Positions 18,135-26,962 of a stretch of 64,000 nt of DNA are shown here, in pieces (positions within the stretch are counted from its first letter, which is position 1; each line of letters opens with the position of its first letter). The stretch is taken from assembly GCA_008680965.1 (NCBI GenBank), contig NAKE01000001.1:1674001-1738000 (forward strand), written 5' to 3'. The notes under the pieces were generated by a model, which was not told where the DNA came from, made no database searches, and saw only the letters and a program-made list of their open reading frames with translations. A program made the position numbers and the translations under genes. This DNA is from Collinsella aerofaciens. GTDB taxonomy: Bacteria > Actinomycetota > Coriobacteriia > Coriobacteriales > Coriobacteriaceae.

Positions 18135-19361
18135 TTAAGCCTGGGCGGCAGCAGAGCTGGGACCCTGGACCTTAGCCCACGTCTTGAGCGACAGCGTATC
18201 GATCTCGATAAAGCCAGCGCTAGCCTTCTCGTCAAACGTGGTGTCGCGGTCGTAGGTGGCCAGACCGTAGTCGTAGAGGCTGAAGGGGCTCTTGCGGCCG
18301 ACGACATGGCAGTTGCCCTTAAAGAACTTCAGACGGACGGTGCCGGTCACGAACTTCTGGGTGTCGGCCATAAAGGCGTCGAGCGCGTTTTTGAGTGGGC
18401 TGTACCACTGGCCGTTGTACACGGCGGTGGCCCAATCCTGCTCGAGCTTAATCTTAGTCTTGAGCAGGTCGCCCTCAACGCAAATGTCCTCGAGTGCCTT
18501 ATGGGCGGTAATGAGCGTCAGGGCGCCGGGAACCTCATAGCACTCGCGGCTCTTGAGGCCCACCAGACGATCCTCGACCAGGTCGAGACGGCCAAAGCCG
18601 TTGTCGCCCGCAATCTTATTGAGGGCAATGACGATCTCGGAGAGCTTCATCTTCTTGCCGTCGACGGCGACGGGCTTGCCGACCTCAAACTCAATCTCGG
18701 TATACGTCGGGGTGTCGGGCGTGTCCTCGGGATTCTTGGTCATAACCCAGGCGTCGTCGAGCGGCTCATTCCAGGGGTCCTCCAGGTGACCGCACTCAAT
18801 GGCACGACCCCACAGGTTGTCGTCGATGGAATAGGGGTTGTCGTTGGCACCCTCGGGAACCGGCACGTTGTGGGCGTGGGCATAGGCGACCTCGTCGGGA
18901 CGGCACTTCAGATCCCACTCGCGAACGGGGGCGATAACCTTAAGCTCGGGGTCGAGGGCCTTGACCGCAGCCTCAAAACGAACCTGGTCGTTACCCTTGC
19001 CGGTGCAGCCGTGGGCGACGTAGGTCGCGCCAAACCCGTGAGCGACCTCGACAAGCTTCTTGGCGAGCAGCGGGCGAGACAGGGCGGAGAGCAGCGGGTA
19101 CTTGTTCTCGTACATGGAATTTGCGGCGATGGCCTTAGTCAGGAACTCATCGGAGAACTCGTCGCGCAGGTCGAGCACCTGGCAATCGAGAACGCCCAGG
19201 TCGAGCGCCTTCTGCTTCTTGGCATCCAGGCCGGTCTCCTCCTGGCCCACGTTGCCGCAGACGCAAACGACATCGAGATTCTTCTCGTCCTGGAGCCATT
19301 TGACACATACGGATGTATCAAGACCACCGGAATATGCGAGAACGACTTTTTTCTTGCTCAT
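18135..19361 (-). CDS. argG: Argininosuccinate synthase
   Basis: A 408-residue argininosuccinate synthase with the N-type ATP pyrophosphatase P-loop VVLAYSGGLDTSV, then VAHGCTGKGNDQVRFE and NDNPYSIDDNLWGR. It joins citrulline and aspartate using ATP. The ATG at 19361 has GAAAGGAAA upstream. A leader of at least 280 bases containing a short Arg-codon-rich ORF suggests control by arginine supply through attenuation. The order is argG, small ORF, argH. Confidence 0.95.
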   Translation of the reverse strand: MSKKKVVLAYSGGLDTSVCVKWLQDEKNLDVVCVCGNVGQEETGLDAKKQKALDLGVLDCQVLDLRDEFSDEFLTKAIAANSMYENKYPLLSALSRPLLAKKLVEVAHGFGATYVAHGCTGKGNDQVRFEAAVKALDPELKVIAPVREWDLKCRPDEVAYAHAHNVPVPEGANDNPYSIDDNLWGRAIECGHLEDPWNEPLDDAWVMTKNPEDTPDTPTYTEIEFEVGKPVAVDGKKMKLSEIVIALNKIAGDNGFGRLDLVEDRLVGLKSRECYEVPGALTLITAHKALEDICVEGDLLKTKIKLEQDWATAVYNGQWYSPLKNALDAFMADTQKFVTGTVRLKFFKGNCHVVGRKSPFSLYDYGLATYDRDTTFDEKASAGFIEIDTLSLKTWAKVQGPSSAAAQA

Positions 19362-19514
19362 GGCTGTTTCCTTTCGCCCTTGGTAGCTAGTTAGAACATC
19401 GGTCAGTTGCAAGTCATTTCAAGGTCATATACCGTGCAATATCAGGTTAAATAGCAAAAATCAGCACATACATGCCCTAGAAACATGCAGCAATGTCGTG
19501 CTAAAACCCAACGA

Positions 19515-19574
19515 CCTCAAAATGACTCTGTTGAGGCAATTCGCCCCATGCGGACAGAGACGATTGTTATCGTC
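19515..19574 (-). promoter_or_regulatory. Candidate argG attenuator hairpins
   Basis: Hairpin 1 (19559-19574, GACGAT/ATCGTC) covers the final Arg codons of the leader ORF. Hairpin 2 (19515-19536, CCTCAA/TTGAGG) lies downstream and is followed by GTTGGGTTTT. A CTCTGT beside hairpin 1 can pair instead with ACAGAG in the loop of hairpin 2, giving possible alternative folds. The stems are short, so the mechanism is tentative. The wider intergenic region up to 19914 also holds promoter-like elements (TTTACC, 17 bases, TACGAT) upstream of the leader. Confidence 0.4.
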
Positions 19575-19641
19575 GTCGGGAAATTGCGCGCTGGCGTCGG
19601 ATGGCATTGTCTGCAGTAGTGATGATCTTTACGAACTGCAT
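19567..19641 (-). CDS. Arginine-rich leader peptide upstream of argG
   Basis: A 24-codon ORF with a strong GAAAGGAG ribosome site eight bases before ATG. The first half is MQFVKIITTADNAI; the last ten residues, RRQRAISRRR, contain six arginines, and three CGA codons stand directly before the TAA stop. The stop overlaps a small hairpin, with GACGAT pairing to ATCGTC. It ends 205 bases before argG. This is the classic form of an amino-acid attenuation leader in a biosynthetic gene for the same amino acid. The function is inferred; the ORF and codons are seen. Confidence 0.65.
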   Translation of the reverse strand: MQFVKIITTADNAIRRQRAISRRR

Positions 19642-19914
19642 CAGCCTCTCCTTTCACCTATCGCCGGGCGCAATTCTTATATCGTAAACGGTACCTTTTC
19701 CTCGGTAAACGTTTGTTTTCCGTCTCCGTTTTCGATGGTCGCTATATTACGCTAAAGTGCCTGCTGTACAAGCGACAAATTCATATTTCTGAAAAGTTTT
19801 TTCATTACTTTGTGAATGAAGATGCAAACGCGCGCCAATCCTGCGAAAATACGCCTGACTACGAGTTGATGGTTATAACGTCTGAAACAATTTCGAAACG
19901 AAAGGCTCGCTTTT

Positions 19915-20742
19915 ATGCAAACTTACGAATCGGACGCCACTATCGGAAACATTAAGCTCATCGCCGTCGACATGGACAAGACACTGCTGACCGACGAGCG
20001 CGTGCTGCCGCAAGGCCTTGACGAACGCCTGGACAAGCTCGCCGAAGCCGGCATCGTATTCTGCCCCGCCAGCGGACGTCCCGCCCCCAAGCTCGAAGAG
20101 ATGTTCGAGGGCATCAAGAACCGCCTCGCCTTTTGTCCCGACAACGGCGCATGCGTGATCTATCGTGGCAGCTATATCTATAAGAGCATTATCGACGTGG
20201 AGCTGTATCAGCAGGTCTTGAGCCGCGCCTCGGAGGATCCTCGCGCTGTCCCCGTCCTGTGCTGCTTCGACGAGTTCTACGTGCTTGCCCGCGACCATCA
20301 ATACCACGATGAGATCAGCGTCTACTACAACACAATCAACTACGTCGACAGCTTTGAGGGCATTGATATCGAGTCCAACAAGATCTCGATCTTCTTCCCC
20401 GCCTACGATGCCGAGCCCGCATTCCGCGAGACCTATAGCCCCGAGTTCTCGGACAAGCTCTACGTCACCAATGCCGGGCGCGAGTGGATCGACTTCATGA
20501 ACTTGGGCGTCGACAAGGGCGCCGGCGTCGCGCACCTATGCGAGCACCTGGACATCGATATTGCCGACGCCGCCGCCGTGGGCGATACCTACAACGACAT
20601 CCCCATGCTTGAGCGCGTCGGTCACAGCTTTATCGTGGACAATGCCGAGGAGCACATGAACGCGCACGCAAAGTGGCGCATTCCGAGCAACAACGACGGG
20701 GGCGTACTGACGCTCATCGACGCCATCTTGGCGGCTCGTTAA
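19915..20742 (+). CDS. Cof-type HAD-IIB phosphatase
   Basis: A 275-residue HAD phosphatase of the Cof/IIB class. Motif I is IAVDMDKTLLTDE, FCPASGRP is motif II, and VGDTYNDIPML closes the active site as motif IV; the C2 cap lies between them. These enzymes act on sugar phosphates, flavin phosphates or thiamin intermediates, and the substrate is not predictable. The start has AACGAAAGG upstream. It is followed by a large palindrome, then polA converging. Confidence 0.87.
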   Translation: MQTYESDATIGNIKLIAVDMDKTLLTDERVLPQGLDERLDKLAEAGIVFCPASGRPAPKLEEMFEGIKNRLAFCPDNGACVIYRGSYIYKSIIDVELYQQVLSRASEDPRAVPVLCCFDEFYVLARDHQYHDEISVYYNTINYVDSFEGIDIESNKISIFFPAYDAEPAFRETYSPEFSDKLYVTNAGREWIDFMNLGVDKGAGVAHLCEHLDIDIADAAAVGDTYNDIPMLERVGHSFIVDNAEEHMNAHAKWRIPSNNDGGVLTLIDAILAAR

Positions 20743-20754
20743 CGTTGCTCGTCG

Positions 20755-20882
20755 GACCTGACCGGGCGAGGCGGGTAAGTTTTTCGTTCGGTCAGGTCCT
20801 GGGCTCGCTCGGAAAGCACATTAAGTGCTTTCCGGCTCGTGCGGAATCTACGAAAAACTTACCCGCCTCGCCCGGCCAGGTC
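20755..20882. repeat. 128-bp nested palindrome
   Basis: The 32-base outer arms (left arm starting GACCTGACCGGGCGAGG) match in inverted orientation at 31 of 32 positions. Inside lies a perfect hairpin GGAAAGCAC/GTGCTTTCC at 20811-20833. The left arm's first ten bases can also pair locally with GGTCAGGTCC at 20790-20799, so alternative folds are possible. It sits between convergent genes. It looks like a REP-type or MITE-like unit. Confidence 0.75.
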
Positions 20883-20950
20883 CTGCGGCGACTTGCTTGC
20901 CGCCTAGATGGCGTCTTAGCGCCTAGATACTTTGGCTGATTTTTTGGAAT

Positions 20951-20984
20951 GAAGGGGGCTCCTTGTTGGCAAGGAGCCCCCTTC
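20951..20984. terminator. Bidirectional terminator between Cof-type gene and polA
   Basis: A 14-base-pair perfect stem (GAAGGGGGCTCCTT arm) with a six-base loop has T-rich tracts on both sides. It serves polA on the minus strand and probably the HAD gene on the plus strand. Confidence 0.88.
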
Positions 20985-21018
20985 TGGTTTTGGTTACTTT
21001 GGGGTTGTGGGTACTTCT

Positions 21019-23769
21019 TTATTTGGCATCGGCCCAGGTTATGCCGGTGCTGGCTTCGGCGATCAACGGTACGCGGAGGTCTACTACGTGCTCCATGACG
21101 TCGCGGACCATAGCTGTGAGGCGTTCGACTTCTTCGACCGGGCACTCAAAGTCCAGTTCGTCGTGTACCTGCAGGATCATGTGGGCGGCAAAGCCCTCTT
21201 CTTCCAGACGGCGACTTACGCGGGCCATCGCGATCTTGATGATGTCGGCGGCGGTGCCCTGCATGGGGTGGTTCATGGCCGTGCGCTCGCCAAAGCCGCG
21301 GAGTTGCGGATTTTTGGCCTTGAGCTCCGGAATGTGGCGACGGCGACCGTACATGGTCTCGGCGTAACCTGTCTGCTTGGCACGCGCCACCACGTTGTCG
21401 AGGAACGTGCGCACGCCCGGGTAGGCCTCGTAGTAGCGGTCGATCATGTCGCGCGCCTCGACCATCGAGATATGCAGCGACTGCGACAGGCCGTAGGCCT
21501 GCTGACCATACACAATGCCAAAGTTCACGGCCTTGGCGCGACTGCGCAAGTCGGGCGTTACCTCGGACACCGGCACGCCAAACACGCGTGCCGCCGTCTC
21601 GGCATGGAAGTCCTCGCCCTCGTTAAAGGCGCGTACCAGGTGCTCGTCACCTGAGAGATGTGCCAGCAGACGCAGCTCGATCTGCGAGTAGTCCACCGCC
21701 AAAAAGACGCTTCCCTCGCCTGCCGAAAACGCCGTCTTGACGGTACGGCCCAGCTCAGAGCGCGTCGGGATGTTCTGCAGGTTCGGGTCGCTCGAGGACA
21801 GACGACCCGTTGCCGTGATGGTCTGGTTGTACGTGGTGTGCACGCGACCGTCACCGCGGCGCAGCGGGCCCAGCGTGTCCAGATAGGTGGACTTGATTTT
21901 GGACTTCTCACGCCAATCCAAGATCAGGCGCACGATTTCGTGGTCACGGGCAAGATCGCTCAGCACCTTGGCGTTGGTCGAATAGTAGCCGCGCTTGGTC
22001 TTTTTGAGGCCCTTGGTCGGAAGCCCCATAACGTCAAACAGCACGTGCGAGAGCTGCATAGGGCTACCGATGTTAAACGTCTCATCACCCGCCAGGTCGC
22101 GAATGCTGCGCTCGACCTCGGTAATCTGGGTCGCCAAGCCCTCGGACAGACTGTGCAGGCGGTCGGGGTCCACGAGCATGCCCGCGCGCTCCATCTTGGC
22201 AAGCACCGGCACGAGCGGCATCTCGATGCCATCGAACACGTTGGCGGCGTTCTCGCGGGCCATGCGGTCGCGCAGCGGTGCGACCAGTGCCAGCGTCAAA
22301 GCCGCCGTGCGAGCGGCGGGCGCAGGAGCGTCCTCGCCGGCACCCTCCGCACCGCGCGCCGCAGGCAGCGCCATCTGCAGATAGGTATCGGCCAGATACG
22401 CCTCATCGAACTCGGAGCGGTCGGAATCCAACAGGTAGGCGGCGACCACGGTGTCGAAGATGCGCATGGAGTCGACTGCCAGCGGATCCATGAGCTCGGG
22501 CTCGGAAGAATCGATGGGCGAAAGCTCATGCAGCAGCGCTTTCATATCCGGGCTCGCCACGCGGCCCTCCATAAACAGGCGCGCAAGCACACCGACAATC
22601 ACGCCGTGGGCGAAATTGAAGCCATCAACCACGGCAGCGGTACCGCCGTCGCCCTCCTCAAGCGCAAGCAGCCCCCTGGACGTCGCCAGCCACAGCGTGC
22701 GCGTCAGGCCAAAAAGCGCGCCCTCCTCCTTGTCATCGTCCACCACGGCGGCAATCCACTCGCCTGCCTCGATCGCACGAGCGATCTCGTCGGCAGCAGC
22801 AGCGAGCGCCTCGGCATCGCCGGCGGCAGCGCGCATAACGGGGGGAATCTCAAACGTGCCTGCAGCGGCCGCAGCCCCACCCTCGCCACCGATCAATGCC
22901 AAGAAACGGTTCTGCATGGCCGTAATGCCGAGCGTGCCCAGCGCCGCGGACACTTCGTCGGCAGAAAACGCCGGGAAGGACGTTTCGTCAAAGTCGAGCT
23001 CGACAGGCGCATCGGTGCGAATGGTTGCGACCTTGCGGCTCAGCAGCGCATCGTCGATGTGCGCACGCAGGTTCTCGCCCATCTTGCCCTTGACCTCGTC
23101 AGCATGCGCGATGACCTCGTCCAAGCTGCCGTACTGCGCAATGAGCGCGCTCGCCTTTTTGGGGCCGATGCCCGGTACGCCGGGAATGTTGTCCGACGTA
23201 TCGCCCTTCAGGCCGTAAAAATCGGGCACGAGCGCCGGCGTAATGCCGTGATACAGGTCATCCACGCTCTCGGGCGTCATAATCGCTACGTCGGACAGGC
23301 CCTTGCGGGTCGAGACCACGTTGACGTGCTCGGTCACAAGCTGATACATGTCGCGGTCGCCGGTCACCAGCAGCATGTCGCAGCCTGCCTCCTCACCCAG
23401 GCGCGCCATGGTGCCCAGGATATCGTCGCCTTCCCAGCCCTCGGACTGCAGAATCGGCACGTTGAGCGCACCGAGCAGCTCCTTGATCATCGGAAACTGT
23501 GCGTGCAGATCGGGGTCCATGGGCGGGCGCTGCGCCTTATACTGCGGCAGCATCTCCATGCGCACGCGCGGCTTGCCCTTATCAAACGCCACGACCACAC
23601 CGTCGGGGTTAAAGGCATCGATCATCTTGAGAAACATGTTCAGAAAGCCAAAGATCGCGTTGGTGGGGCGACCGTCCGGCGCATTCATGGTGGGCGGCAC
23701 GGCGTGGAAGGCGCGGTGCATGAGCGAGTTGCCGTCGATAACGGCAAAGGTGCGGCGCTTGTCAGACAT
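21019..23769 (-). CDS. polA: DNA polymerase I
   Basis: A 916-residue DNA polymerase I. The N-terminal 5' nuclease domain (about 1-300) shows FAVIDGNSLMHRAF, LVTGDRDMYQLV and GLKGDTSDNIPGVPGIGPKKA. The C-terminal polymerase domain has VDYSQIELRLLAHLS (motif A), the RRAKAVNFGIVYG-like O-helix region and QVHDELDFE (motif C). The middle domain lacks the DxE exonuclease motif: the matching stretch reads WIAAVVDDDKEE, so proofreading is probably lost, as in many Gram-positive enzymes. The start at 23769 (MSDKRRTFAVIDG) places the nuclease motif at the usual distance. Confidence 0.95.
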   Translation of the reverse strand: MSDKRRTFAVIDGNSLMHRAFHAVPPTMNAPDGRPTNAIFGFLNMFLKMIDAFNPDGVVVAFDKGKPRVRMEMLPQYKAQRPPMDPDLHAQFPMIKELLGALNVPILQSEGWEGDDILGTMARLGEEAGCDMLLVTGDRDMYQLVTEHVNVVSTRKGLSDVAIMTPESVDDLYHGITPALVPDFYGLKGDTSDNIPGVPGIGPKKASALIAQYGSLDEVIAHADEVKGKMGENLRAHIDDALLSRKVATIRTDAPVELDFDETSFPAFSADEVSAALGTLGITAMQNRFLALIGGEGGAAAAAGTFEIPPVMRAAAGDAEALAAAADEIARAIEAGEWIAAVVDDDKEEGALFGLTRTLWLATSRGLLALEEGDGGTAAVVDGFNFAHGVIVGVLARLFMEGRVASPDMKALLHELSPIDSSEPELMDPLAVDSMRIFDTVVAAYLLDSDRSEFDEAYLADTYLQMALPAARGAEGAGEDAPAPAARTAALTLALVAPLRDRMARENAANVFDGIEMPLVPVLAKMERAGMLVDPDRLHSLSEGLATQITEVERSIRDLAGDETFNIGSPMQLSHVLFDVMGLPTKGLKKTKRGYYSTNAKVLSDLARDHEIVRLILDWREKSKIKSTYLDTLGPLRRGDGRVHTTYNQTITATGRLSSSDPNLQNIPTRSELGRTVKTAFSAGEGSVFLAVDYSQIELRLLAHLSGDEHLVRAFNEGEDFHAETAARVFGVPVSEVTPDLRSRAKAVNFGIVYGQQAYGLSQSLHISMVEARDMIDRYYEAYPGVRTFLDNVVARAKQTGYAETMYGRRRHIPELKAKNPQLRGFGERTAMNHPMQGTAADIIKIAMARVSRRLEEEGFAAHMILQVHDELDFECPVEEVERLTAMVRDVMEHVVDLRVPLIAEASTGITWADAK

Positions 23770-23935
23770 ATTAACTACCTCGCTTTGGGCTGGGCACGGT
23801 TTGCTCACTCCAGTTTACACGCTCCCCGCCCCGCGGCCACCTCACATCAAGCTCCCCCGCCACCGTGAGCCTGCGCGTGATACGATGGCTCACGGTACAT
23901 CAACCAGCACGATCGATCCGAAAGGAGCCTGCGTC

Positions 23936-25333
23936 ATGGAGCGTCCCTGCGCATGGAAAAAGTACACGCCACAGCAAATCGAGGAGCTCGAGGAGCTTTG
24001 CCGCGGCTACAAGCAGTTTTTGAGCGAGAACAAGACCGAGCGCCTGTGCGTCAAGACCGGCATCAAGATGGCCGAGGAGGCGGGCTACGTCGACCTGGAG
24101 ACCGTGATCGCCGAGGGCCGCGCGCTCAAGGCCGGCGACAAGGTGTACGCCGCCAATCACGGCAAGGACCTCATGCTCGTCAACCTGGGCACCGCCCCGC
24201 TCGAGCAGGGCTTTAACATCCTGGGCGCCCACGTGGACTCGCCGCGCCTGGACCTCAAGCAAAACCCCGCCTTCGAGGCCGGCGACATGGCCTACCTCGA
24301 CACGCACTACTACGGCGGCGTCAAGAGCTACCACTGGGTGGCCTCCCCGCTCGCACTCGTGGGCGTCATCTGCAAAAAGGACGGCACCACCGTCGACATC
24401 AACATCGGCGACAAGGCGGACGACCCGGTCTTTACCATCTCCGACCTGCTGATCCACCTCTCGAGCGAGCAGATGTCCAAGCCCGCCAAGGACGCCGTCG
24501 ACGCCGAGATCCTCGACGTGATCGTGGGCGGCCGCCCTGTCAAGTTCGACGAGGACGACAAGGACGCCCCCAAGGAGCCCGTCAAGCAGATGTTCCTGGA
24601 CATCCTCAAGGAGCAGTACGACGTCGAGGAGGAGGACTTCCTCTCCGCCGAGATCGAGGTCGTGCCCGCCGGTCCCGCCCGCGACATGGGTCTCGACCGC
24701 TCCATGATTCTGGGCTATGGCCACGACGACCGCGTCTGCGCCTACCCCTCCATGCTCGCCCAGATCAATGTGGCCAACGTGGAGCGCACGAGCATCACGC
24801 TCATCGTCGACAAGGAGGAGATCGGTTCCGTGGGTGCCACCGGTATGACGAGCCGCTTCTTCGAGAACACCGTCGCCGAGATCATGACGCTCGCCGGCGA
24901 GGATAGCCCGCTGGCCCTTCGCCGCGCACTCGCCCATAGTCGTATGCTCTCCTCTGACGTGTCTGCTGGCTTCGACCCGGGCTATGCCGGCAAGTTCGAA
25001 ACCAAGAACGCCGCCTTTATGGGTCGTGGCCTGTGCTTTAACAAGTACACGGGCAGCCGCGGCAAGGGCGGTTCAAACGACGCCGACGCCGAGTACGTGG
25101 CCCTCGTCCGCGACATCATGGACGAGGCCGGCGTGGACTTCCAGACCTGCGAGCTCGGCCGTGTCAACGCGGGCGGCGGCGGCACCATCGCCTACATCAT
25201 GGCCAAGTACGGCATGAACGTCATCGACTCCGGTGTTGCCGTCCTGTCCATGCACGCCCTGTGGGAGGTCGCTAACAAGGCCGATATCTACGAGGCCTAT
25301 CGCGGCTACAAGGCCTTCCTCGAGCGCGCCTAA
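23936..25333 (+). CDS. M18-family aminopeptidase
   Basis: A 465-residue aminopeptidase I (M18) protein. Metal-binding and catalytic segments include LGAHVDSPRLDLKQ, DTHYYGGVK, DKEEIGSVGATGM and the C-terminal SMHALWEV histidine. M18 enzymes are zinc aminopeptidases that remove acidic or neutral N-terminal residues in the cytoplasm. The ATG at 23936 follows AAAGGAG. It is transcribed away from polA. Confidence 0.92.
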   Translation: MERPCAWKKYTPQQIEELEELCRGYKQFLSENKTERLCVKTGIKMAEEAGYVDLETVIAEGRALKAGDKVYAANHGKDLMLVNLGTAPLEQGFNILGAHVDSPRLDLKQNPAFEAGDMAYLDTHYYGGVKSYHWVASPLALVGVICKKDGTTVDINIGDKADDPVFTISDLLIHLSSEQMSKPAKDAVDAEILDVIVGGRPVKFDEDDKDAPKEPVKQMFLDILKEQYDVEEEDFLSAEIEVVPAGPARDMGLDRSMILGYGHDDRVCAYPSMLAQINVANVERTSITLIVDKEEIGSVGATGMTSRFFENTVAEIMTLAGEDSPLALRRALAHSRMLSSDVSAGFDPGYAGKFETKNAAFMGRGLCFNKYTGSRGKGGSNDADAEYVALVRDIMDEAGVDFQTCELGRVNAGGGGTIAYIMAKYGMNVIDSGVAVLSMHALWEVANKADIYEAYRGYKAFLERA

Positions 25334-25346
25334 TCCACCCTTCATC

Positions 25347-25413
25347 AGTTGCGGTGAAATACGGACTAAACTGGCCCATCAACGGCCAAAACAGACCGTA
25401 TTCCACCGCAACT
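25347..25413. repeat. 67-bp palindrome, REP-like family copy 2
   Basis: This inverted repeat starts AGTTGCGGTGAAATACGGAC and ends with the reverse complement form ATTCCACCGCAACT. It shares the 15-base end AGTTGCGGTGAAATA with the palindrome at 4566-4634. Its arms have several mismatches. It lies between two genes on the same strand, so it is not needed to stop convergent transcripts. Confidence 0.7.
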
Positions 25414-25436
25414 TCCTTTTTGGCAGAGGAGAGTCC

Positions 25437-26246
25437 ATGCTGCAGGTCATCATTTCGCCCGCCAAGCAGATGCGCGCGGCCCAAGATGCTTTTGAAGTCC
25501 TGGGCATCCCACCCTTTGTGCGCGAGACGGCTCGCCTCCACCGCGCACTGCTAGATATCGAGCGGAATGAAGGCGACGGCGGCCTGCAGGCGCTGTGGAA
25601 CGTGAGCGACAAACTGCTGGGGTCTTGCCTCAACACCTTGCACGAGTTCGGGCCCATCCTGAAAAACGGCGATCTCGACAATCCCGCACTCGCCCGTCAC
25701 CTCTCCCCTGCCGTCATGTCCTATCACGGCATTCAATACCAAAGCATGGCACCCGAGGTGATGGATTCCGCGCAGCTCGCATGGCTGCAAGACCATCTGT
25801 GGATCCTCTCGGGACTCTACGGATGCGTGCGCCCCTTCCACGGCGTGTCGCCCTATCGGCTCGAAATGGGGGCGAAGCTCGCCGTCGACGATGCCCGAGA
25901 CCTCTACGCATTTTGGGGCGACAAGCTCGCGCGAGCTATCGCCCCGGCAGGCTCAAACACCACGATCGTCAACCTCGCCAGCGTGGAGTATGCCAAAGCC
26001 GTTCTGCCCCACCTCGCGGGCGACGCCACGGCCGTCACATGCCTCTTTGGCGAGGGTATCCGCAACGGGAAGCCCATCCAACGGTCGACCGCCAGCAAAA
26101 AGGCGCGCGGCTCCATGGTGCGGTGGATGGCAGAAAACAAGCTCGAGGATGCAAGCGAACTTACCGCATTCAACATCGGCTATCGGCACATCCCCGAGCT
26201 TTCAGACAAAAACACCCTGGTTTTCATGAACGCGCAGGCACAATAG
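25437..26246 (+). CDS. yaaA: YaaA-family peroxide stress protein
   Basis: A 269-residue UPF0246/YaaA protein. It starts MLQVIISPAKQM, the family signature, and includes YHGIQYQSM, LSGLYGCVRP and a C-terminal KKARGSMVRWM with FNIGYRH. E. coli YaaA limits free iron and DNA damage under peroxide stress and binds DNA. AGAGGAGA precedes the ATG. It follows the M18 gene by about 100 bases with a repeat between. Confidence 0.9.
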   Translation: MLQVIISPAKQMRAAQDAFEVLGIPPFVRETARLHRALLDIERNEGDGGLQALWNVSDKLLGSCLNTLHEFGPILKNGDLDNPALARHLSPAVMSYHGIQYQSMAPEVMDSAQLAWLQDHLWILSGLYGCVRPFHGVSPYRLEMGAKLAVDDARDLYAFWGDKLARAIAPAGSNTTIVNLASVEYAKAVLPHLAGDATAVTCLFGEGIRNGKPIQRSTASKKARGSMVRWMAENKLEDASELTAFNIGYRHIPELSDKNTLVFMNAQAQ

Positions 26247-26269
26247 ACCCGCCGTTTCCAAACACCCCG

Positions 26270-26791
26270 TTACTCCGCCAAGCCATCGGCCTTTGCAATC
26301 CCGTTTGTCGAGCCGTCCCTATAGGTAATCTTGACATGCTCCACTTCGGACACCGCAACACCCGACGGGGGCTCCAGGCGCCATTCCGTCAGCGCGATAT
26401 CCATCGTCGTGGGCACATCTCCTTGATCTTTGAGCTTCACCGTGAGCGTTTTGAGCGTCGCGTCAAACGTCACGCGTTCGATTTCCTCACCAGGAATAGA
26501 CCCACCACTCAGCTGCAACTGCACAAACTCATCGCGCGGGTACCAATAATCGCCCGGAACGGCGAGCGTATTGGCATTACCGCCAGTACTCCTCACCGTC
26601 ATAATCGGCAGGCTATCATCAGCCTCGAACTCCCAGGCAGCGCCGCCGCGACCGCCAAACGTCCAAATACAAAAGGCAATCACCAGCACGGCAAGCACCG
26701 CAAAACCAATCGCGACAAGGCCATGGTGCGCGCGGCTCTCCTCTGCCGATACATCCCATTGCGTCTCTCGATATAGATGCTTGTCTTCCAT
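26270..26791 (-). CDS. Single-pass membrane protein of unknown function
   Basis: A 173-residue protein with a soluble N-terminus, one transmembrane helix at about residues 24-45 (LVAIGFAVLAVLVIAFCIW) and a mostly beta extracellular part (EERVTFDATLKTLTVKLKDQ-type strands). I recognise no family. GGGGAGG precedes the ATG at 26791. It is divergent from the TPP-controlled thiC. The reading frame stays open far upstream on the minus strand, but that part is antisense to thiC and is not coding. Confidence 0.65.
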   Translation of the reverse strand: MEDKHLYRETQWDVSAEESRAHHGLVAIGFAVLAVLVIAFCIWTFGGRGGAAWEFEADDSLPIMTVRSTGGNANTLAVPGDYWYPRDEFVQLQLSGGSIPGEEIERVTFDATLKTLTVKLKDQGDVPTTMDIALTEWRLEPPSGVAVSEVEHVKITYRDGSTNGIAKADGLAE

Positions 26792-26841
26792 GTACGCCTC
26801 CCCACAGGCACGCTCGTTAGGCCAATCGTACCCATTCGAGC

Positions 26842-26847
26842 TATACT
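26842..26847 (+). promoter_or_regulatory. Candidate -10 box of thiC
   Basis: TATACT lies about 17 bases before the TPP riboswitch, a good place for the thiC promoter. The -35 element is poor (TTAGGC at a long distance). Confidence 0.4.
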
Positions 26848-26862
26848 TGAGCCCACCACATA

Positions 26863-26955
26863 AACGGGGAGCTTGCAGGACAAGACGGCAGGCTGAGACT
26901 GGGCGCGCCCGCCCTGACCCGCAAACCTGATATGGGTAATGCCAACGAAGGGAGC
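26863..26955 (+). ncRNA. TPP riboswitch (THI box) of thiC
   Basis: The conserved THI elements are present in order: CGGGGAGC, the GGCTGAGA motif at the P2/P3 side, then ACCCGCAAACCTGATATGGG and the closing GGTAATGCCAACGAAGGGA. TPP binding should repress thiC. The last helix runs into the Shine-Dalgarno GAAGGGA and the ATG is eight bases on, so direct blocking of translation start is the likely mechanism. Confidence 0.93.
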
Positions 26956-26962
26956 CGTGCCA

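Noticed and set aside
21658..23868. Long open frame antisense to polA
   Set aside because: Composition is rich in Arg, His and Gln with no motif; it mirrors the coding polA strand.
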